Position numbers and translations under genes: made by a program
Shown here: positions 5,701 through 8,469 of the stretch, in pieces
How the letters are laid out: the number at the start of each line of letters is the position of its first letter
Position numbering within the stretch: the first letter of the stretch is position 1
The notes under the pieces: model-generated
Databases searched by the model: none
The model's input: only the letters and a program-made list of their open reading frames with translations
What the model was told of the DNA's origin: nothing
Origin: Myxococcales bacterium
GTDB lineage: Bacteria; Myxococcota_A; Polyangia; Polyangiales; JADJMO01
Length of the DNA stretch: 8,469 nucleotides
Direction: 5' to 3'
Assembly (NCBI GenBank): GCA_021783935.1
Contig: JAJXTK010000260.1
Coordinates: 1 to 8,469, forward strand

Positions 5701-6362
5701 TGGTGAACGTGGTTGGTCGCGACGACGCGTCCGTCTCGGCCGGCGAGCCCGAGCTGCGCGGCGAGGACGAGCGTCGTCTGGGTCGCCGCGTGCTCTTCGG
5801 GCAGATCGTGGTCCTGCACCTCGAGGTAGAAGCGATCGCCGAAGATCTCGAGCCACGGCGCGGCGAAGCGGGCCGCGCGGCCGACGTCGCCGCGGCGCAG
5901 GGCAGGGGCGAGCGGCCCCTCGAGGAACGCGCCGAGCGCGACGAGCCCCTGCGATCGCGCCGCGACCTCTTCGAGCGTCACGTACGGCGTGCCGCGTGGC
6001 CGCTCGAAGCGCCCCTTGGAGACGAGCGCCGAGAGGTTCGCGTAGCCGCGCGCGTCTTCGACCAAGAGAACGAGCCCGTAGAAATCCTCGCTCCAGCGAC
6101 CGCGTTGCCTGCTCGGAGCCGCGCTCTCGCCCACCCCCTCGATGAGCGGCGTCCTGCGCACCGTGAGCTCCGCGCCGACGATCGGCCGCACGCCGACGCG
6201 CTCGGCCGCCTCGAGGAAGCGGACCTGGCCGCCGAAGTCGTCGCGATCGGTCAGGGCCAGGGCCTCGTAGCCGAGATCGGCCGCGCGCTCGGCGAGCTGC
6301 TCGGGGAGCGACGCCGCCTCGAGGAACGAGAACGCGCTGTGTGCATGCAGCTCCGCGTACAT
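2715..6362 (-). CDS. dnaE2: Error-prone DNA polymerase III alpha-type subunit, DnaE2/ImuC, with three in-frame insertions
   Basis: A translesion DNA polymerase of the C family acting at damaged forks; in other bacteria it works with ImuA and ImuB under SOS control. Domains: N-terminal PHP (residues 1-~290, starting MYAELHAHSAFSFLEAAS, with ALTDRD at 36-41), polymerase palm/fingers (~395-830) and a C-terminal OB fold (~1122-1197: VKIAGVVICRQRPPTAKGFV, then LEDETGMVNVVV). The catalytic aspartates are D488 and D490 in PPDIDLDIE and D679 in VKFDLLGLGML, so it should be active. At 1215 residues it exceeds the ~1050-1100 I expect. Three segments look inserted: residues 301-358 (palindromic repeat), 573-593 (smaller palindrome) and ~942-980 (Cys/His-rich). 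The start ATG fits, because the PHP motif begins at once and a LexA-like box ends two bases upstream. No imuA or imuB lies in the window. It is not the replicative DnaE1, given the DnaE2-type N-terminus and C-terminus. Confidence 0.95.
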   Translation of the reverse strand: MYAELHAHSAFSFLEAASLPEQLAERAADLGYEALALTDRDDFGGQVRFLEAAERVGVRPIVGAELTVRRTPLIEGVGESAAPSRQRGRWSEDFYGLVLLVEDARGYANLSALVSKGRFERPRGTPYVTLEEVAARSQGLVALGAFLEGPLAPALRRGDVGRAARFAAPWLEIFGDRFYLEVQDHDLPEEHAATQTTLVLAAQLGLAGRDGRVVATNHVHHVTRELKPVEDVLRAIKHECTIDRAGDRLFPNDERHLRAPNEMLRRFRARPELVKRTLEIAERCAFSLRDLEAPLPCFPVDESERMQQEGKKGRSERGGAADRRHDVVEAMGSSGAVAANGSPNPLLTFSPSCSSPSRSASPEIGVGADGLVIPGVDRRLGHDRDAELEALTWEGAKTRYGALLELPRYRAQIEHELSLIRRMKFAGYFLILWDIVREAKRRRILVQGRGSAANSAVCYALGITAIDPIGRALLFERFLSEGRSEPPDIDLDIEHERREELLQYVYERYGRDHAAMVAAVHTFQPKQAAKDVARVLGFSPEQGNALASLCDRLVGMDGWHGSHKPTPDHKTPDELRGGASRSGDGAAAPWRGSPDRLKDAEAMKRSGLDPSDTRVALVPWLVERMVGLPRHRAIHTGGFVLSERPIFEICPVEWASMPGRSILQWEKDDLGTLGLVKFDLLGLGMLTVLRMHLDLIERHRGERLDLWQLPHDDPEVYDAICAADTVGVFQIESRAQMNTLPRLRPRQFYDLVVEVALIRPGPIQGEMVHPYLRRRMGTEPITYLHPSLEPHLARTLGVPLFQEQGMRVAIEIGGFSPSEADELRRAMGHKRSRAKMAVLADKLRERMGARGMELAVAERIVKQLAAFADYGFPESHAASFALLVYASAYLRWHYMPEFYAAILNAQPMGFYSPASLVEDAKRHGVVVRPPDVSHSSWHCTIEPLPPNAPAAPDERCPICDPSDACTHGKVERASDARLHPFAMRVGLRYVRGLGGAVRGAIERAIAPRPRSIVDFVERAELPSHVLLALASAGTFDSLEPDRRRAVWEILRVGQGRAGPLDLPGIERHEPRLPRMTPAEELGTDYARVGLSTRDHPMRLLRGELDARGVTIARALAGTARKQVKIAGVVICRQRPPTAKGFVFLTLEDETGMVNVVVEPAMFDRTRRDIVGHAALEIDGALEKQDGVINVKAKAVRPLELPWSEGEEGLRSRDFH
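3423..3539 (-). other. Cys/His-rich insertion in DnaE2 (possible zinc knuckle)
   Basis: Residues ~942-980 of the polymerase contain C956-P-I-C959, then C965-T-H967, a CxxC-x5-CxH arrangement in a proline/alanine-rich stretch (IEPLPPNAPAAPDERCPICD onwards). It lies between the SSWHCTIE motif and RVGLRYVRGLGG, which in the DnaE2 proteins I recall are joined by only a few residues. The spacing suits a small metal-binding knuckle, but this is inferred from sequence pattern only. Base composition matches the surrounding gene, so it is probably an old insertion. Confidence 0.5.
4584..4644. repeat. 61-bp palindrome inserted in frame in dnaE2
   Basis: The outer arms CGAGCCGCGC (4584-4593) and GCGCAGCTCG (4635-4644) pair at 9 of 10 positions. 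The inner arms GCGGCGGCGC (4600-4609) and GCGCCGCCGC (4627-4636) pair perfectly, and GCTTCGTGAAGC (4617-4628) is a further small dyad. The segment encodes residues ~573-593 (DELRGGASRSGDGAAAPWRG), a Gly/Ala/Ser-rich loop between HGSHKPTPDHK and LKDAEAMKRSGLDP, where related polymerases as I recall them are shorter. It shares no clear sequence with the other repeat family. Confidence 0.55.
5290..5460. repeat. Palindromic repeat, copy 3: diverged, inside-out, in frame in dnaE2
   Basis: A 171-bp palindrome (57 codons exactly) built from the arms of the intergenic repeat. The outer CGAGAGGGAGAG (5290-5301) pairs with CTCTCGCTCTCG (5449-5460) at 11 of 12 positions. The core AACAGGAAGG (5303-5312) pairs with CCTTCCTGTT (5434-5443), and the inner GGGCTGCCG (5335-5343) with CGGCAGCCC (5399-5407). 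The GCAT-type bulge is kept next to one arm only, as in copies 1 and 2. However, the CTCTCG side is now on the outside and the poly-purine/pyrimidine side on the inside, the reverse of the intergenic copies. It encodes residues 301-358 (ERMQQEGKKGRSERGG to LLTFSPSCSSPSRS) using codons AGA, AGG, CTA, CTT, TCT and CAA that are rare elsewhere in the gene. Confidence 0.85.
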
Positions 6363-6364
6363 GT

Positions 6365-6381
6365 ACTGAACGAGCGTTTAG
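6365..6381 (-). promoter_or_regulatory. LexA (SOS) box of dnaE2
   Basis: On the - strand the site reads CTAAACGCTCGTTCAGT, a dyad CTAAAC-N4-GTTCAG with 5 of 6 half-site pairs. It matches 16 of 17 positions of the M. xanthus LexA motif as I recall it (CTRHAMRYBYGTTCAGS). It ends two bases before the dnaE2 ATG and overlaps a weak -10-like TAAACG, so LexA would block initiation. No Shine-Dalgarno fits between the box and the ATG, which suggests a leaderless or nearly leaderless mRNA. Confidence 0.8.
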
Positions 6382-6625
6382 TGTCTGGCGTCGCGAAGCA
6401 AGCCCATCGCGACGAAATGCGCTGGTCGATCATGGGGTTATGCACAGCAGCTCGAGCGCCTTCTCGAGCAAAACCGACGGGATGCGGTGTGGACAACCTG
6501 AGGGGGCGCCGGGGCGTCTCTGAGGGGCACCTGTGCGGGACTACGCCACGCCCAGAGCGGGCGCGGGGGCGCCGTCGCGCGCGTCTCGTCGCGTCGAAAT
6601 CCGACCGTCGCGCCGAACGAGCGCC
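6382..6625. other. Divergent intergenic region between dnaE2 and the topoisomerase VI gene
   Basis: I find no convincing gene here. It contains two short perfect inverted repeats: GTCGCGA (6390-6396) with TCGCGAC (6407-6413), and GCTCGAG (6450-6456) with CTCGAGC (6463-6469); neither is followed by a T-run. It also contains two DnaA-box-like 9-mers facing each other, TTATGCACA (6438-6446, +) and TTGTCCACA (6496-6488, -). The first ~130 bp are less GC-rich than the coding regions, as expected for a regulatory zone. Confidence 0.5.
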
Positions 6626-6656
6626 CTTGACTGGCGTTCAGGCCACGCGCTAACGC
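6626..6656 (+). promoter_or_regulatory. Possible promoter with degenerate SOS-like box upstream of the topoisomerase VI B gene
   Basis: TTGACT (6627-6632) resembles a -35 and TAACGC (6651-6656), 18 bp later, is a weak -10; the predicted start would fall only a few bases before the ATG at 6669. Overlapping the -35 is CTTGAC-TGGC-GTTCAG (6626-6641), with one perfect GTTCAG half-site and one poor half, 13 of 17 matches to the recalled myxobacterial LexA motif. There is no Shine-Dalgarno before 6669. Both calls are tentative. Confidence 0.35.
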
Positions 6657-6668
6657 CATCGCCCTCCG

Positions 6669-8469
6669 ATGGCTGCGACCCCGAATCCCCCCGCCAAGAG
6701 CGCCGTCAAGCCCGAGCGCCCCGAGAGGCGCGCCACCGCCGAGGCGATGGCCTCGCGCCAGCGCGACATCAGCGTCAGCGAGTTCTTCACCAAGAACCGC
6801 CACCTGCTCGGCTTCGACAACCCCGCCAAGGCGCTGCTCACCACCGTCAAGGAGGCGGTCGACAACGCCCTCGACGCCTGCGAAGAGGCCGGCATCCTGC
6901 CGAGCGTCCGCGTCGAGATCGTCGAGGCGCTCGCCGCGGCGCCGGCCAAGGAGGGGCAGGAGGCCAAGGCCTCGCGCTTCCGCGTGGCGATCGAGGACAA
7001 CGGGCCCGGCATCGTCAAGGCGCAGATCCCGAAGATCTTCGCCAAGCTCCTGTACGGCTCGAAGTTCCACCGGCTCAAGCAGTCGCGCGGCCAGCAGGGG
7101 ATCGGCATCAGCGCCGCCGGGCTCTACGGCCAGCTCACCACCGGCAAGCCGATCACCATCATCTCGAAGATCGGCAAGAGGAAGCCCGCGCACAAGATCA
7201 CGCTGCGCATCGACACGCGCAACAACGCCCCCGACGTGCTCACCGACGACGAGCTCGATCTGACCGCGCCGGACGAGGTCTCGCAGCACTGGGCCGACAA
7301 AGATCACGGCACGCGCGTCGAGATCGAGCTCACGGGCACCTACCGCGCCGGGCGCACCGGCGTCGACGCCTACCTCGAGCAGACGGTCGTCGCCAACCCG
7401 CACCTCGAGCTCTTCTACGCGCCGCCGAAGTCCGAGCCGATCCACTACCCGCGCGTCGCCGACGAGCTGCCGCGCGAGGCCGAGGAGATCAAGCCGCACC
7501 CGCACGGCGTCGAGCTCGGGATGCTGCTCAAGATGCTGCAGGACGCCGGCGACGTGACCGTGCCGCGCGCGCTGCACGAGACCTTCAGCAAGGTCTCGAT
7601 GTCGGTCGCGACGCAGGTCTGCGAGGCCGCGGGCGTCTCGCCGCGCGCCAAGGCCGGCGACGTCCACGGCGAGGACGCCGAGCGGCTGCACGCCGCGCTC
7701 GGCGAGACCAAGATCCCGCCGCCGAGCGCGAGCTGCGTGGTGCCGATCGGCGAGCTGCTCACGGTCGAGGGGCTCAAGCGCCGCTTCAAGGCCGATTTCT
7801 TCGCCTCGAGCACGCGCCCGCCGGCCGTCTACCGGGGCAACCCCTTCGTCATCGAGGTCGGCCTCGCCTACGGCGGCGAGCTGCCGCCCGACGAGCCCGC
7901 CGAGATCCTGCGCTTCGCCAACCGTGTGCCGCTGCAGTACCAGCCGCGCGCGTGCGCCATCACCGAGGGGGTGCTCGAGACCAACTGGAAGAACTACGAG
8001 CTCGGGCAGCCGAAGGGGTCGCTGCCGATCGGGCCGCTCGCGATCATGGTCCACCTCGCCTCGGTCTGGGTGCCGTTCACCAGCGAGGCGAAGGAGGCGG
8101 TCGCGCACTACCCGGAGATGCTCGCCGAGATCAAGCTCGCCCTCCGCGACGTCGGCCGCAAGCTCGGCATCCACCTGCGCGCCCGCGAGCGCGCGCAGGC
8201 CGACGCGCAGCGCAAGAGCCTCTTCGAGCGCTACATCCCCGAGGTCGCCGCCTCGCTCGCCAAGATCCTCGGCGAGGACAAGGCGCAGTTCGAGGCCGCG
8301 TTCCAGAGCGCCTTGCCGAACTTCGTCCGCGTCGCGCAGGCGCGCGCCGAGGGCGAGGGAGAGGGCGACGAGACCCCCGCGTCCGAGGCGCCCGGCGAGC
8401 CGATCGCGGCGCGCCACGCGGCGTCGATCCCGCCGCCGGCCGACACGACCGACGACGACGACGGCAGCG
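6669..8469 (+). CDS. top6B: DNA topoisomerase VI subunit B (3' end outside window)
   Basis: The ATPase subunit of the type IIB topoisomerase (A2B2), which relaxes supercoils and decatenates DNA with a Spo11-like A subunit. The frame runs 600 codons to the window edge with no stop. GHKL ATPase motifs: N-box E62-A-V-D-N66 in TTVKEAVDNALDACEEAG, G1 D110-N-G-P-G-I, and G2 GQQGIGIS (141-148). An H2TH-like segment follows (~277-325: PHPHGVELGMLLKML onwards). The transducer domain carries NWKNYEL with probable switch lysine K441, then LPIGPLAIMVHLASVWVPFT. From about residue 560 the chain is acidic and low-complexity (EGEGEGDETP onwards), probably a disordered tail. The in-frame TAA at 6651 makes the ATG at 6669 the first possible start. 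An internal ATG at 6747 (MASRQRDISVSEFF) sits closer to the conserved region and could be the true start. The A subunit is expected downstream. The type is normally archaeal and occurs in some bacteria. Confidence 0.93.
   Translation, partial: MAATPNPPAKSAVKPERPERRATAEAMASRQRDISVSEFFTKNRHLLGFDNPAKALLTTVKEAVDNALDACEEAGILPSVRVEIVEALAAAPAKEGQEAKASRFRVAIEDNGPGIVKAQIPKIFAKLLYGSKFHRLKQSRGQQGIGISAAGLYGQLTTGKPITIISKIGKRKPAHKITLRIDTRNNAPDVLTDDELDLTAPDEVSQHWADKDHGTRVEIELTGTYRAGRTGVDAYLEQTVVANPHLELFYAPPKSEPIHYPRVADELPREAEEIKPHPHGVELGMLLKMLQDAGDVTVPRALHETFSKVSMSVATQVCEAAGVSPRAKAGDVHGEDAERLHAALGETKIPPPSASCVVPIGELLTVEGLKRRFKADFFASSTRPPAVYRGNPFVIEVGLAYGGELPPDEPAEILRFANRVPLQYQPRACAITEGVLETNWKNYELGQPKGSLPIGPLAIMVHLASVWVPFTSEAKEAVAHYPEMLAEIKLALRDVGRKLGIHLRARERAQADAQRKSLFERYIPEVAASLAKILGEDKAQFEAAFQSALPNFVRVAQARAEGEGEGDETPASEAPGEPIAARHAASIPPPADTTDDDDGS

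Noticed and set aside
2715..6362. Replicative polymerase DnaE1
   Set aside because: The N-terminal YAELHAHSAFSFLEAAS-type PHP start, the short OB-fold ending after VKAKAVRPL and the LexA-like box all favour the error-prone DnaE2 class.
6450..6469. GCTCGAG stem-loop as an intrinsic terminator
   Set aside because: It lies between divergent genes where no transcript should end, and there is no T-run after it on either strand.
5388..6653. 421-codon + strand frame opposite the N-terminal part of dnaE2
   Set aside because: It is antisense to the PHP domain and the LexA-like box region, with no domain signature.
6438..8417. 659-codon open frame on the - strand opposite the topoisomerase VI gene
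   Set aside because: Its translation is low-complexity Arg/Leu/Asp/Val-rich with no recognisable domain. The + strand frame carries complete GHKL and transducer motifs; long antisense frames are expected at this GC bias.

Overview
The window is very GC-rich (roughly 70%) and gene-dense. It holds five genes: the end of pheT, an ArsR-type repressor with an SdpI-like membrane protein, an error-prone polymerase gene (dnaE2) and the start of a topoisomerase VI B-subunit gene. Codon positions are strongly GC3-biased. Together with a bacterial topoisomerase VI and a LexA-box-like site that fits the motif I remember for Myxococcus xanthus, this suggests a myxobacterium (Myxococcota, perhaps Polyangiales/Sandaracinaceae). 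That placement is inference.

Layout: (1) 1-1430, + strand, the C-terminal ~475 codons of phenylalanyl-tRNA synthetase beta chain. (2) 1431-1547, a 117-bp palindromic repeat that fills the gap between the convergent stops of pheT and sdpI. (3) 1550-2554, - strand, a two-gene operon: an autoregulated ArsR/SdpR-type repressor followed by an SdpI/DUF1648 membrane protein, with a promoter and a 32-bp operator palindrome at its head. (4) 2597-2714, a near-identical second copy of the repeat, filling the gap between the dnaE2 stop codon and the repressor promoter. (5) 2715-6362, - strand, a 1215-residue DnaE2/ImuC-type polymerase with all three catalytic aspartates and an SOS-box-like site just before its ATG. 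(6) 6363-6668, a divergent regulatory region. (7) 6669 to the window end, + strand, topoisomerase VI subunit B, open at the right edge. It is easy to miss because it has no stop codon in the window and a long antisense frame lies opposite it.

The most unusual content is the repeat family. Two intergenic copies form hairpins (26-bp plus 7-bp stem) whose ends lie 0-2 bases from stop codons in three of four cases. A third, diverged copy with its arms turned inside out sits inside dnaE2 as exactly 57 codons (171 bp) without breaking the frame. A second, unrelated-looking 61-bp palindrome and a Cys/His-rich segment form two more apparent insertions in the same polymerase. These insertions help explain its length, which is well above the roughly 1050-1100 residues I expect for the family.

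Functionally, dnaE2 (SOS translesion synthesis) and topoisomerase VI (decatenation, relaxation) are divergently arranged DNA-maintenance genes. The dnaE2 side has a strong LexA-like box and the topoisomerase side a weaker one. The SdpR/SdpI-like pair appears to be a separate, self-regulated module insulated on both sides by repeat hairpins.
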